Part shown: positions 1-9,578 of the stretch, in pieces
Position numbering within the stretch: the stretch's first letter is position 1
How the letters are laid out: the number at the start of each line of letters is the position of its first letter
Origin: an uncultured Lachnospiraceae bacterium
GTDB taxonomy: Bacteria; Bacillota; Clostridia; Lachnospirales; Lachnospiraceae
DNA length: 64,000 bases
Assembly (NCBI GenBank): GCA_910586015.1
Contig: CAJUGJ010000017.1
Coordinates: forward strand, 19,939 to 83,938
Reading direction: 5' to 3'
Position numbers and translations under genes: made by a program
The notes under the pieces: generated by a model
What the model was told of the DNA's origin: nothing
Seen by the model: the letters and a program-made list of their open reading frames with translations, nothing else
The model's database searches: none

Positions 1-1
1 T

Positions 2-265
2 ACTCTGCCTTCTATGAAAGAACAGTTGATGTTTGGTGCGGTTATGACAATTACTTCTTCCTTTGCAATTCATGATAAAATTGCTCCATTAGCAGGTTTT
101 CCAAGTGTCAACTATGCAGCACATACTGTAGTTTCACACTTAATTGACTATGGTACAATCCGATTTGAGATGGGGTATGCTTCTGCGATTGCAACACTAT
201 TGTTTTTAGTCATGATACTCTGCAACAAGTTAGTACAACGTGTGTTAAGAAAGGTAGGAACGTGA
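2..265 (+). CDS. Sugar ABC transporter permease, C-terminal part (MalF type)
   Basis: The reading frame is open from the left edge of the window (T-L-P-S-M-K-E-Q onward), so this is the last ~87 residues of a longer gene. The LPSMKEQLMFGAVM stretch and the final hydrophobic helix ending in a basic tail (NKLVQRVLRKVGT) are typical of the end of MalF/UgpA-type inner-membrane permeases of carbohydrate ABC importers. One base separates its stop from the next permease gene, so the two form a heterodimeric pair. The EAA loop that contacts the ATPase would lie upstream of the window. The substrate cannot be read from this fragment. Confidence 0.85.
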   Translation, partial: TLPSMKEQLMFGAVMTITSSFAIHDKIAPLAGFPSVNYAAHTVVSHLIDYGTIRFEMGYASAIATLLFLVMILCNKLVQRVLRKVGT

Positions 266-266
266 T

Positions 267-1145
267 ATGGAAAAGACCAAACGACGGAAATTCCGTTTAA
301 AAAAACAAGCTCCAAACCGTTCTTTATGGGGCGACGGTTTGATGCTTTTGGTACTGACTATCTGTGGAGCTTTCATGGTGCTACCGTTAGTTTATGCTAT
401 CTGTAATGCCCTAAAGCCGTTAGAAGAATTATTCCTGTTCCCACCAAAATTTTTTGTTCGGAATCCAAATCTAAATAACTTTCATGATATTTTTGTTTTA
501 ATGTCACAATCGTGGGTTCCATTTACCAGATATATTTTTAATACCGTATTTATTACATTAGTTGGAACATTAGGACACCTTTTAGTAGCCAGTCTTTGTG
601 CCTTTGCCCTTGCAAAACATAGATTTCCGGGAAGAAACATCATTTTTGGAATTATTGTAACTGCTTTAATGTTTTCTTCTCAGGTAACAGCAATTCCAAA
701 CTACTTAATTATGTCAAAACTAAATTGGCTAGATAATTACCTCTCTTTAATTATTCCAGCAATTGCTGCTCCACTTGGACTTTTCTTAATGAAGCAGTTT
801 ATGGAACAGATTCCAAATACTTTATTAGAGGCGGCAAGAATTGACGGAGCAGGAGAATTTACTACATTTTTAAAAATTGGTATGCCAAATGTAAAACCTG
901 CATGGCTGACATTAATTATCTTTTCTTTTCAAGATCTTTGGAATATGCAAGGCTCAAACTATATTTACAGTGAGGAACTAAAAACATTGCCATATGCACT
1001 TTCACAGATTTCTTCAGGAGGAATTGCAAGAGCAGGTGCAGCCTCCGCAGTTGTAGTAATTATGATGAGTGTTCCGATTATTGTATTTATTATCAGTCAG
1101 AGCAGTATCATCGAAACAATGGCATCATCTGGTATTAAGGAATAG
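267..1145 (+). CDS. Sugar ABC transporter permease (MalG/LplC type)
   Basis: A 292-residue inner-membrane permease of the MalG class. About six hydrophobic helices are visible. The cytoplasmic coupling loop reads LLEAARIDGAGEF near residues 187-198, which is the EAA motif that docks on the ATPase. The N-terminus is short and basic (KTKRRKFRLKKQ), as expected for a cytoplasmic end. It follows the preceding permease after one base and is probably its partner. No ATPase gene is found in the locus, so a shared MsmX/MsmK-type ATPase encoded elsewhere is inferred. The substrate is likely an oligosaccharide, judging from the GH43 gene at 9.6 kb. Confidence 0.9.
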   Translation: MEKTKRRKFRLKKQAPNRSLWGDGLMLLVLTICGAFMVLPLVYAICNALKPLEELFLFPPKFFVRNPNLNNFHDIFVLMSQSWVPFTRYIFNTVFITLVGTLGHLLVASLCAFALAKHRFPGRNIIFGIIVTALMFSSQVTAIPNYLIMSKLNWLDNYLSLIIPAIAAPLGLFLMKQFMEQIPNTLLEAARIDGAGEFTTFLKIGMPNVKPAWLTLIIFSFQDLWNMQGSNYIYSEELKTLPYALSQISSGGIARAGAASAVVVIMMSVPIIVFIISQSSIIETMASSGIKE

Positions 1146-1156
1146 GGGGTGAAAAT

Positions 1157-2647
1157 ATGGGAAAATTAAAGAACTATTTGATTCGGACAGTCAGTGCCAT
1201 AGCTTTGACTACAGTAGTTTTAAGTTCTGAACTAGAAACAGTAATTTTTGCAGATACCCCTTATGAAACTTACAGTTATGACTGGTGGGGAGAAGATATC
1301 AAACAACCTGCAGCATATACCTATTCTGGTGCATATTCCTTAACAGATACACCACTTAATGATGCAAGAGATATGTTTGTACAAGATGGAAAGATTTATA
1401 TTGCAGATACTGGAAATTCAAGAATTGTTATTTTAAATGAGGATGGAACCGTTTTTAAAATCATTACTTCATTTCAAAATGGTGGAAAAGAAGATACTTT
1501 TTCTGGACCACAGGGGTTATTTGTAACGCCTGAAAATGAAATTTATGTGGCAGATTCCAAAAATGGAAGAATTATTCATTTAGATGCCTCTGGAACACTG
1601 ATTCGAGAGATTACACGACCAGAAACCGATTTAATTAGTCAAAATCAGGCTTATACACCATTAAAAGTGGTAGTCGATAAGTCAGGAAGAATATATGTAA
1701 TTGCCAACGGAATTAACATGGGATTAGTAGAGTTTGACAGAGAGGGAGTATTTCAGGGATTTATGGGAGCGGCAAAAGTTTCTGTAAGTACCTTTGAATA
1801 TATCTGGAAGAATTATTTTTCTACTGATGCACAAAAAGAACGAATGGAATTAATCGTACCGACAGAATACAGCAATATCTATTTGGACAGTGATAATTTT
1901 ATTTATGCGACAATTAGTAATATAAGTAATGAAAATCACCTAGCTGGAGCAGATGCAATCCGCAGATTAAATCCAACAGGCACAGATATTTTGAGAAGAC
2001 TTGGAAATACCCCAATCATTGGAGATCTTTACAATGCAAGTGATACAGCAGCATGGTCAAAATTTACGGATGTATGTGCAAGTGATTATGGAGTGTATTT
2101 TGTCTTAGATTCAGCTGGAGGAAAGGTATTTACTTATGATGGAGACGGAAATTCTCTGTTTATCTTTGGAGGAATTGGAAATCGTCAGGGAATGTTAATG
2201 CAGCCTGCTTCCATTGGAATCAGAGAGGATCAGGAAAAAATATATATTTTAGATTCACAATTAAATCAAGTGCTTTGTTTTTCTATCACAAAGTATGGAA
2301 GACATCTGTTGAATGCGATTTATAAAAATAGTCTTGGAGATTCTGCTGGGGCATATGAAGAATGGCAGAACGTTTTACGGTATAACGCAAATAGTGAATT
2401 TGCCTATATTGGTATTGGAAAGGCATATTTAAGAGAAGGCAGATATAAAGAGGCGATGGAGTATTTTCAGCTCGGCAATAACAGAAAATATTATACCAGA
2501 GCATTTCAATTTTACCGTAAAGAACTGATGCAGAATTATTTCGGAAAATTTATGGGAGTAATTTTGGTACTGGTGGGAGCCTTAGTGATTTGGCAGATTG
2601 TAAAGAAAATCAGAAGATGGGTAGGTGAAGCCAAATGCAATATTTAA
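1157..2647 (+). CDS. Exported NHL-repeat/TPR membrane-anchored protein
   Basis: A 496-residue protein with an N-terminal signal sequence (hydrophobic stretch ~residues 8-30, then ADTPYETYSYDWW). Repeated blades such as DGKIYIADTGNSRIVILN and ENEIYVADSKNGRIIHLD (~residues 75-370) are NHL repeats, which form a beta-propeller. After these come about two TPR-like helix pairs (~395-445) and one C-terminal membrane helix (~465-483) with a basic tail. The propeller should sit outside the membrane. The start has a GGGGGTGA ribosome site. It sits between permeases and the YIP1 gene, with which it overlaps by 13 bp, so the two are translationally coupled. The role is unknown; an extracytoplasmic binding or scaffold partner of the transporters is an inference. 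Confidence 0.75.
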   Translation: MGKLKNYLIRTVSAIALTTVVLSSELETVIFADTPYETYSYDWWGEDIKQPAAYTYSGAYSLTDTPLNDARDMFVQDGKIYIADTGNSRIVILNEDGTVFKIITSFQNGGKEDTFSGPQGLFVTPENEIYVADSKNGRIIHLDASGTLIREITRPETDLISQNQAYTPLKVVVDKSGRIYVIANGINMGLVEFDREGVFQGFMGAAKVSVSTFEYIWKNYFSTDAQKERMELIVPTEYSNIYLDSDNFIYATISNISNENHLAGADAIRRLNPTGTDILRRLGNTPIIGDLYNASDTAAWSKFTDVCASDYGVYFVLDSAGGKVFTYDGDGNSLFIFGGIGNRQGMLMQPASIGIREDQEKIYILDSQLNQVLCFSITKYGRHLLNAIYKNSLGDSAGAYEEWQNVLRYNANSEFAYIGIGKAYLREGRYKEAMEYFQLGNNRKYYTRAFQFYRKELMQNYFGKFMGVILVLVGALVIWQIVKKIRRWVGEAKCNI

Positions 2648-3258
2648 ACAGCCTAAAATACAGTCTTTATGTAATAACACACCCAGTTGACGGCTTTTGG
2701 GACTTAAAAAGAGAAAAGAGAGGAAGTCTTTCCGCAGCGGCAACCATATTAGTCTTAGTGATTTTAACCAGTATTATAAAAAAGCAGAATACCTCCTTTT
2801 TGTTTAACTTTAACCGATTAGATGAACTTAATGTTGTAGTAGATATTGTTACAGTATTTTTGGTCTATATTTTATGGTGTGTAGCAAACTGGTGTCTGAC
2901 CTCTTTAATGGATGGAGAGGGTAAAATGACAGATATTATGATTGCAACAGCCTATGCCTTAGTTCCAGTTGTACTGATCAATCTTCCATTAGTTCCAGTC
3001 AGTCATGTAATTACAGCAGAAGAAGGAACATTCTATACAGTCTTTACTGTAATTAGTTATCTTTGGGCGGGGATGCTTTTGATATTTGGAACAATGGTAA
3101 CACATCAATATTCCATGAAAAAGACAATTTTGACTATGATCTGTACAGTTGTTGGCATGGCAATTATTCTGTTTATTGGACTATTATTTTTCAGTGTAAT
3201 TCAAAGAATTATAACCTTCATTGCTACAATATATCAGGAGTTGAGATTTAGAAGTTAA
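2635..3258 (+). CDS. YIP1-family integral membrane protein
   Basis: A 207-residue protein with about five hydrophobic helices. The early ITHPVDGFWDLKREKRGSLS segment and the later DIMIATAYALVPVVL segment are features of bacterial YIP1 (Yip1 domain) proteins. The start codon lies inside the end of the NHL/TPR gene, behind a GGTGAAG site, which implies coupled translation and a possible complex. Bacterial members have no settled function. The position between an exported propeller protein and a DUF5696 exported protein suggests a membrane partner of this transport locus, but that is inference only. Confidence 0.7.
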   Translation: MQYLNSLKYSLYVITHPVDGFWDLKREKRGSLSAAATILVLVILTSIIKKQNTSFLFNFNRLDELNVVVDIVTVFLVYILWCVANWCLTSLMDGEGKMTDIMIATAYALVPVVLINLPLVPVSHVITAEEGTFYTVFTVISYLWAGMLLIFGTMVTHQYSMKKTILTMICTVVGMAIILFIGLLFFSVIQRIITFIATIYQELRFRS

Positions 3259-3279
3259 TTTAGAATAGGAGGTGAGAAG

Positions 3280-5931
3280 ATGATTCATAAAAAACGATTT
3301 GTTGTATTATCATGTATCTTGTCAGCGTCACTTTTAGTAGGCTCCATTGGTTTTGCAGCACGAAATAGAGCACAGGCAGCAGACAATACAAACAGTTTGA
3401 CTACAAATGCCTTTTTACCTGATGCAGAGATTTTTCCACAGGAACAGATAGGCAAGACAACACTTACCAGTGCAGAGTCTGCAAAACTAGCACAGATGGA
3501 ACTGATTGCACAAAATGAGTATTTGAATTTATATTTTGATAAAACGGAAACTTCTGTTGCAGTTGAAAAAAAGAGTACAGGACAGGTTTGGTTTTCGAAT
3601 CCTGTAGATGTCGAGTCAGACACCATAGCTTCTCCTTATGCAAAACAAAAACTGAAATCGCAGTTTACTGTCCGCTATTATAATGAGAGTGTACAGTCAG
3701 CAGAAATGGATAATTATAATGATAGTATTATGGAAGGACAATTTGAAGTTTCCTATCAGGATCAAGGAGTTACTATAACATATACTCTGGGAAATACAGG
3801 AACAAAACTGATTCTCCCTCAAGTTATCCATGAAGAAAAGTTTGATGCCCTAATCGCTCAAATGGATGAAAAGGCAGTAAAACAGGTAAAAAGAAACTAT
3901 ACATTATTAAATTGGGAAACGATGAAGGAAAGTGATAAAGATACTTATTCCGAAACATATCCTTCTGTAAAAGAACACAATATTTATATTTTAAAGGAAG
4001 GAACAAAAGAATATAAACAAGAAGAATTAATGGAGTATTTTACAGGAGTAGGCTATACATTAGAGGATATGATTGCAGATATTCAAGAAAACGGATATGA
4101 GGTAGAAGTCAATGATCCTTACTTTATTATACCTCTTCACTATCAATTAGATGGGGAAAATTTATTGGCATGGGTTGTACCAAATGAAATTGAATATAAT
4201 ACCGATGGATTTTATTTGATAGGAATTGATCTATTAGAAAATTTCGGTGCAGCTTCTGCACAAGAAAATGGCTATTTATTTGTTCCAGATGGCAGTGGTG
4301 CACTCATCTATTATAATAATGGAAAAACTTCCAGACAATCTTATACTGCTCAAGTATATGGGGCAGATTGGTCAGTCAATTTTCTTTCCGATCAAAAGCC
4401 AGAGTATGACACAAATCTGTCCATTAAGCTTCCTGTATTCGGTGCAGTGACAAACGATCAGGCATTTCTTGCAATTTTAGAAGATGGAGAAGCAATGGCA
4501 TCCATTAATGCAGATATTTCTGGAAAGATCAATAGTTATAATACAGTTTACGCAGGATTTCTTTATCTGCAAAATGGCCCGATTTCTTTAGGCGATATCA
4601 TTGGAAACAATAGTTTTCAGATGTATGCAGACAGACCTTATGAGGGAGATTTCAAAATTCGTTATGCGTTTTTATCTGGAAACAATGCAAGTTACTCTGG
4701 AATGGCAAACTATTATAGAAAATATTTGGTAGAGCAGGGAGTATTAAAGAGGCAAGAAGTTTCTGAACAGCTTCCATTTTACGTAGAGTATGTCGGAGCA
4801 ATTGATAAGTCTAAATCAATACTTGGTGTGAAGTATGATGCTACAATAGCATTGACTACTTTTGCTCAGGCAAAAGAGATTGGATTACAATTAAAACAGG
4901 CAGGAATAGAAAATCAAAAAGTGCGATTTAGTGCATGGATGAATGGTGGAATTTCAAATACTGCTCCACTCAAAATATCGCCGGTTTCTGCAGTAGAAAA
5001 AAAATTAGATGCCGAAGATTATGCAGCAGTGATGAAAAAAGAAGGAATAGAAGTATTTTTCGATACTGAATTTCAAGAAGTTCATGAAGATAAGTTATTT
5101 GACGGCTATACAAGTGGCTCACAGGCACCTAGATATTTTGATAAAACCGTAGTAAGAACAGGAAAATATTTAATTCCAAATGGTTTTATTAAGAAAAAAA
5201 ATGTTGATCTAATTAGTCCTTATTATTTAGACAGTGTATTGAAAAAGTATTTAAAAAGTGCGAAAAAATATAATTTTGAAGCAGTTTCAGCAGGAGGGTT
5301 AGCTTCAAATGTATATTCGGATTTTATGGATTCAAGATATACAGACCGTCAACAGGCTGCAGATTTTAATGGAGCAGGATTAAAGAAAATTTCAGATGCC
5401 TATGCAGGAAAACTGATGGGAGAAAACGCAGCAGGATTTGCTTTTTCTGCACTCAGTGACATAGTCAAGGCACCAATGGATAGCAACAATTTTCAAATTT
5501 TAGATGAGTCCATACCATTTTACGAGATGGTAGTAAGAGGCTATATTGAATATACAGGAAATCCAATCAATCTTTCAGATGATGCAGAATGGACAATATT
5601 AAAGGATATAGAAACAGGAGCAGGATTATATTATCAGTGGTGCTATGAAGATAATTCTTTAGTAAAAGAAACGGATTATTCCTATCTTTATTCTATTCAC
5701 TATAGTTATTGGATGAATGAAGCAATAGAACAGTATCAGAAAATAAATGAAGTTTTTAAAAATCTTCAGGGACAATCTATTGTTGGACATGAGAAATTAG
5801 CAGATGGAGTATATCTTGTCACTTATGAAAAAGGAACACAGATTGGTGTAAATTATAATGAAACAGTATATAAGCAGAATGGAATCCAAATTGACAGCAA
5901 GGATTTTTGTGTGGTAAAGGAGGGAAAGTAG
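3280..5931 (+). CDS. Exported DUF5696-type protein
   Basis: An 883-residue exported protein. The signal sequence covers ~residues 1-34 and ends near AQAADN. The segment NEYLNLYFDKTETSVAVEKK, then TGQVWFSNP, matches the opening of DUF5696 proteins as I know them. These are found next to sugar ABC transporters in Lachnospiraceae and Paenibacillus. The central part (~residues 470-800) alternates strands and helices as in a TIM-barrel-like fold and may be a glycan-binding or glycosidase-like domain, but I see no certain catalytic pair. It starts behind AGGAGGTGAG and ends one base before the next permease. It is probably co-transcribed with its neighbours. Confidence 0.7.
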   Translation: MIHKKRFVVLSCILSASLLVGSIGFAARNRAQAADNTNSLTTNAFLPDAEIFPQEQIGKTTLTSAESAKLAQMELIAQNEYLNLYFDKTETSVAVEKKSTGQVWFSNPVDVESDTIASPYAKQKLKSQFTVRYYNESVQSAEMDNYNDSIMEGQFEVSYQDQGVTITYTLGNTGTKLILPQVIHEEKFDALIAQMDEKAVKQVKRNYTLLNWETMKESDKDTYSETYPSVKEHNIYILKEGTKEYKQEELMEYFTGVGYTLEDMIADIQENGYEVEVNDPYFIIPLHYQLDGENLLAWVVPNEIEYNTDGFYLIGIDLLENFGAASAQENGYLFVPDGSGALIYYNNGKTSRQSYTAQVYGADWSVNFLSDQKPEYDTNLSIKLPVFGAVTNDQAFLAILEDGEAMASINADISGKINSYNTVYAGFLYLQNGPISLGDIIGNNSFQMYADRPYEGDFKIRYAFLSGNNASYSGMANYYRKYLVEQGVLKRQEVSEQLPFYVEYVGAIDKSKSILGVKYDATIALTTFAQAKEIGLQLKQAGIENQKVRFSAWMNGGISNTAPLKISPVSAVEKKLDAEDYAAVMKKEGIEVFFDTEFQEVHEDKLFDGYTSGSQAPRYFDKTVVRTGKYLIPNGFIKKKNVDLISPYYLDSVLKKYLKSAKKYNFEAVSAGGLASNVYSDFMDSRYTDRQQAADFNGAGLKKISDAYAGKLMGENAAGFAFSALSDIVKAPMDSNNFQILDESIPFYEMVVRGYIEYTGNPINLSDDAEWTILKDIETGAGLYYQWCYEDNSLVKETDYSYLYSIHYSYWMNEAIEQYQKINEVFKNLQGQSIVGHEKLADGVYLVTYEKGTQIGVNYNETVYKQNGIQIDSKDFCVVKEGK

Positions 5932-5932
5932 G

Positions 5933-6865
5933 ATGACGTATTTCAAAAAGAGAAATGGAAAATGGAAACTTACTCTGCGTGGTAAGGATGCAAGAGCAGG
6001 TTATTTGTTTATCCTTCCTTTCCTAATTGGCTTTTTTGGACTGTTTGTCAGTATGCTGATAAAATCGATTTCTTTTAGCTTTAGTAATATGGAAGTTGGA
6101 GCAGATGGATACATTTTAACTAAAGCTGCAAAAAGTGGTTTTGAACATTATATTCGAGCATTTACGATTGATCCAGATTTTAATTTAAGACTTGGAAAAT
6201 CTATTGCAAAAATGTGTACGACCGTTCCTTTGATTTTGATATTTAGTTTCTTCGCCGCTAATATTTTAAATCAAAAGTTTAAAGGAAGAGCGATTGCAAG
6301 AAGTATCTTTTTCTTTCCGGTAATTTTGACTTCTGGAATTATTTTAGGAATCGAACAGTCCGATTTATTATTAAGTTCTATGAACGGAGAGGCTATGACA
6401 AGTACAGAAGATTTGGAATCCATGATAGGAGTGACACGGTTTTTGACACAATATACTTCTCTTCCAAGCGAAATCATTATGTATTTATCGAATGCTGTTA
6501 CTGGAATTTATGATATTGTAATTGCGTCAGGTGTTCAGATTCTTGTGTTTTTAGCGGGCTTACAATCAATTTCTCCAAGTTTATATGAGGCATCCAATAT
6601 GGAAGGAGCCACTGGCTGGGAAAATTTTTGGAAGATTACTTTTCCAATGATCAGTCCATTGATTTTAGTCAATGCTCTCTATACAATTATCGATTCGTTT
6701 ACCAGTGCAGGTAATGAGATGATGAGCAGTATTACTTCAACCATTTTTACTGATGTTAAATATGGATATGGTTCAGCGATGGCATGGATTTATTTTATAG
6801 CGATTGCACTTATTTTAGTAGTAGTAGGTGGAATTATTTCGAAACATGTATTCTATTATGATTAA
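5933..6865 (+). CDS. Sugar ABC transporter permease (MalF/LplB type)
   Basis: A 310-residue inner-membrane permease, the first partner of the second permease pair. Hydrophobic helices begin at AGYLFILPFLIGFFGLFV. The coupling loop reads LYEASNMEGATGWENFWKI (~residues 220-238), the EAA-type contact with the ATPase. An inserted soluble segment (~125-180) between helices is typical of the MalF side. It begins one base after the DUF5696 gene. The ABC subunits are therefore interleaved with the exported protein. The substrate is not readable. Confidence 0.88.
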   Translation: MTYFKKRNGKWKLTLRGKDARAGYLFILPFLIGFFGLFVSMLIKSISFSFSNMEVGADGYILTKAAKSGFEHYIRAFTIDPDFNLRLGKSIAKMCTTVPLILIFSFFAANILNQKFKGRAIARSIFFFPVILTSGIILGIEQSDLLLSSMNGEAMTSTEDLESMIGVTRFLTQYTSLPSEIIMYLSNAVTGIYDIVIASGVQILVFLAGLQSISPSLYEASNMEGATGWENFWKITFPMISPLILVNALYTIIDSFTSAGNEMMSSITSTIFTDVKYGYGSAMAWIYFIAIALILVVVGGIISKHVFYYD

Positions 6866-6878
6866 AGGAGGGGAGAGG

Positions 6879-7874
6879 ATGAAAACAACTGCAAAGACAA
6901 TAAAAAAGACAAAAGTACCAAAAGCACTCAAGCAGCAGATTCTCCTAGCTAAAATCTCCTCTATTTTGTGGAAGATCGTGCGAGGAACAATCGTCATTGG
7001 AATCTGTTTTGTTATCTTATATCCATTGTTTGTTAAGTTTAGTGTTTCGATTATGGAAGAAAATGATCTTTATGATTCTACTATAAAGTACATACCAAAA
7101 CATTTTACACTAAACAACTATAAATTAGCATTAGAAGGCATGAAATATACTAAGACATTTTTTAATACATTTGCTCTGTCTTTTTTGACGGCATTTCTTC
7201 AATTAGCAGCTTGTCTGTTTACTGCTTATGGTTTTGCAAGATTTCAGTTTCCGGGAAAGAAAATTTTATTCGCCTGTGTGTTGCTTACCTTGATAGTGCC
7301 TCCTCAAGTATTAATGCTTCCAATGTTCATGAAGTTTCGTTTTTTTGACTTTTTCGGAATTGCAGAAGCTGTAACAGGAAACAGTATCAATTTGATTGAC
7401 TCGTTCTGGCCGTTTTTGATTTCAGCAATCACTACTATGGGATTTAAAAATGGACTTTACATCTATATGCTACGACAGTTTTTTAAGGGAATGCCAAAAG
7501 AATTAGAAGAGGCTGCATATGTAGATGGAAGTGGAAGATTTCGTACTTTTTTCCAAATCATGCTTCCAAGTGCAAAGTCTATGATGGTGACAGTATTCCT
7601 ATTTGGATTTGTATGGCAGTGGACAGATTCTTTTTTCTCAGGAATGTATCTGCCAACATTTAAAGTAATGGCAAGTGCTTTAAGTTCCTTAGCAGCAGAA
7701 GTCGGAAGTCGTTATTCTGATTTTGGAGGTGCTATGAACTTTGTCAGCAAGGGATTTACCTCTATGATGAACAATACCGGCGTAATTTTAGTAATACTGC
7801 CGTTAGTTGTACTTTATCTAGTCTGCCAGAAGTACTTTGTAGAAAGTATTGAACGTTCAGGAATCGTAGGATAG
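6879..7874 (+). CDS. Sugar ABC transporter permease (MalG type)
   Basis: A 331-residue inner-membrane permease pairing with the one just upstream. I chose the ATG at 6879 because GGAGGGGAGAGG lies directly before it; the longer open frame from 6828 would overlap the previous gene. It has six predicted helices and a coupling loop ELEEAAYVDGSGRFRTFFQI (~residues 208-227). The basic start (KTTAKTIKKTKVPKALKQQ) is cytoplasmic. With the pair at the left edge, the locus codes for two complete permease dimers but only one binding protein in view. Confidence 0.88.
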   Translation: MKTTAKTIKKTKVPKALKQQILLAKISSILWKIVRGTIVIGICFVILYPLFVKFSVSIMEENDLYDSTIKYIPKHFTLNNYKLALEGMKYTKTFFNTFALSFLTAFLQLAACLFTAYGFARFQFPGKKILFACVLLTLIVPPQVLMLPMFMKFRFFDFFGIAEAVTGNSINLIDSFWPFLISAITTMGFKNGLYIYMLRQFFKGMPKELEEAAYVDGSGRFRTFFQIMLPSAKSMMVTVFLFGFVWQWTDSFFSGMYLPTFKVMASALSSLAAEVGSRYSDFGGAMNFVSKGFTSMMNNTGVILVILPLVVLYLVCQKYFVESIERSGIVG

Positions 7875-7976
7875 AAAGTAGAATATAAAAGACGGCAGAC
7901 AGTATAGGAGGTGATAGTACAAAAACAAACAGAAATCCAGAAACAAAAAAGAAGGGAATTTTAAGGAGGAAAGGGC

Positions 7977-9452
7977 ATGAGAAAGAGTAAAAAAGCATTA
8001 GCACTTTTATTGACAACAGCTATGATAGCATCTTTAGGAGCATGTGGAAAAAAAGATACAGATAATGATACAAAGTCCACTCCAACTCCACAGACACAAG
8101 ATCAGGACAAAAATACTACTCCAGAGGCAACTCCAGAAACAACACCAAACGAGCCAAAGTATGATTTTGGAGGTCGTGTTTTAAAGATTGGTTCATATTA
8201 TGATATGACACCAAATCCAGAGGACAGTGCATATAAACAGGCATTGGCAGAGAGAATTGCATTTGTAGAAGAAAACTATAACTGTAAAATCGAATTTGTT
8301 TCTATTCCTGATGATTATACCGCAGCATATATTACTTCTGTATTATCTGGAGAACCGATTTGTGATATTGGTTATATTATGAGTTACAGACTTCTTCCTG
8401 CATTAATTGAAGGAGGAATTGCCTATCCAGTCAGTGATTTAGGAGTATTTGATTTTAATGAATATAAATGGCGTCCAGACTATATTGAAGCAGGAAATTA
8501 TAAGGGAAAGAATTATTCCTTTATGACCAAAGATCCAGAAATAAGATACGGAATATTCTGGAATAAAACATTATTTAAGAAATATGGATTGCCAGATTTG
8601 TATGAATTAGTCGAAAAAGGCGAATGGACTTGGGAAAAATTCCGTGAAATATGTTTAGCAGGAAATAAGGATTTAGATGGCGATGGAACAAATGATATCT
8701 GGGGCTTTAACGAAAGAGAAAGTTTGGAGTGGTGCTATTTATACTCCAACGGAGCAGATGTAATACAGAAAACAGACAGTGGAGTTAATGTCAATCTCTC
8801 TGATCCAAAGGTTATCGAAGCACTTGAAGAATTTCAGGATTTTACACAAAATGTTCCTCACGAGGGTGGATGGTTAGGAGACTGGCTACAACAGATTAAA
8901 AACTTCAGAGATGGTAAGGTTATGATGTGTTTGGAGGAATTTTGGATTTCTTATTCACACTTAGGCGAAATGCAGGATGAATTTGGATTTGTTCCATTTC
9001 CAAAGGGACCTTCTGCAACAGACTGGTCTTGCTATGGAAAAGAAGTTGCACCAAGATTTATGTTAAATGGTATTGACAAACCAGAGGAAGCTGCGTTAAT
9101 CTATGATCTGATCACAGATGTAGTGGAAACAGAAGAAGAATGGGATGACTTAATGGAAGCACAGTTAGAAGCATGGGCAAGTGATGCAGAAACTGTTTCG
9201 ATCTGTATGAATATTCTCAACAATGGTTTGGTTACTATTAATCCAATTAAAGGTTTTGGCGATTTAAATACAACAATGAGTAATATGTTTGGTGATATTA
9301 GAAATGCTACATCTACTCCTCAGACAGCGATTGAAACCTATACTCCAGCGATTGATGCAGCAATTGCCGATATTCAAAATTATGACTACGATACAGAGAT
9401 GAAAGAAACAATGGATAAGTTTTTAAACCCAGAGGAAGAAGAAACCGAATAA
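7977..9452 (+). CDS. Extracellular sugar-binding lipoprotein
   Basis: A 491-residue solute-binding protein. The signal peptide ends in a lipobox, ASLGAC, with Cys23 as the lipidation site. A Thr/Pro/Asp-rich linker (~residues 30-60) follows, typical of surface tethering. The mature part has the two-lobe pattern of the ABC sugar-binding proteins (family 1/MalE-like), for example WNKTLFKKYGLPDLYELVEKG and GEWTWEKFREI. It follows the second permease pair and has a strong AAGGAGGAAAG site, so high expression is likely. It would capture a glycan and hand it to the permeases. Confidence 0.9.
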   Translation: MRKSKKALALLLTTAMIASLGACGKKDTDNDTKSTPTPQTQDQDKNTTPEATPETTPNEPKYDFGGRVLKIGSYYDMTPNPEDSAYKQALAERIAFVEENYNCKIEFVSIPDDYTAAYITSVLSGEPICDIGYIMSYRLLPALIEGGIAYPVSDLGVFDFNEYKWRPDYIEAGNYKGKNYSFMTKDPEIRYGIFWNKTLFKKYGLPDLYELVEKGEWTWEKFREICLAGNKDLDGDGTNDIWGFNERESLEWCYLYSNGADVIQKTDSGVNVNLSDPKVIEALEEFQDFTQNVPHEGGWLGDWLQQIKNFRDGKVMMCLEEFWISYSHLGEMQDEFGFVPFPKGPSATDWSCYGKEVAPRFMLNGIDKPEEAALIYDLITDVVETEEEWDDLMEAQLEAWASDAETVSICMNILNNGLVTINPIKGFGDLNTTMSNMFGDIRNATSTPQTAIETYTPAIDAAIADIQNYDYDTEMKETMDKFLNPEEEETE

Positions 9453-9489
9453 ATAAAAAAGGTTAGCTAGATAGAGAAAAAGATAGAGA

Positions 9490-9540
9490 AAGGGCGGCCG
9501 CAAGCAGAGTTAGGCTGGTTGTGACTGCCCTCTTTTTATA
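9490..9540 (+). terminator. Probable hairpin terminator after the binding-protein gene
   Basis: AAAGGGCGG and CTGCCCTCTTTTT flank a ~30-nt GC-rich spacer with a run of T after the right arm. Pairing has one mismatch. It could attenuate read-through into the GH43 gene, which would leave the binding protein as the most abundant product. Confidence 0.45.
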
Positions 9541-9578
9541 AGTTTGTTTAAAAATAAATACTATGGAGGTAAAAATAA

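Noticed and set aside
9497..9504. GCGGCCGC in an AT-rich genome, suggesting a cloning site
   Set aside because: It lies within a hairpin-like terminator with GC-rich arms, and there is no vector sequence around it.
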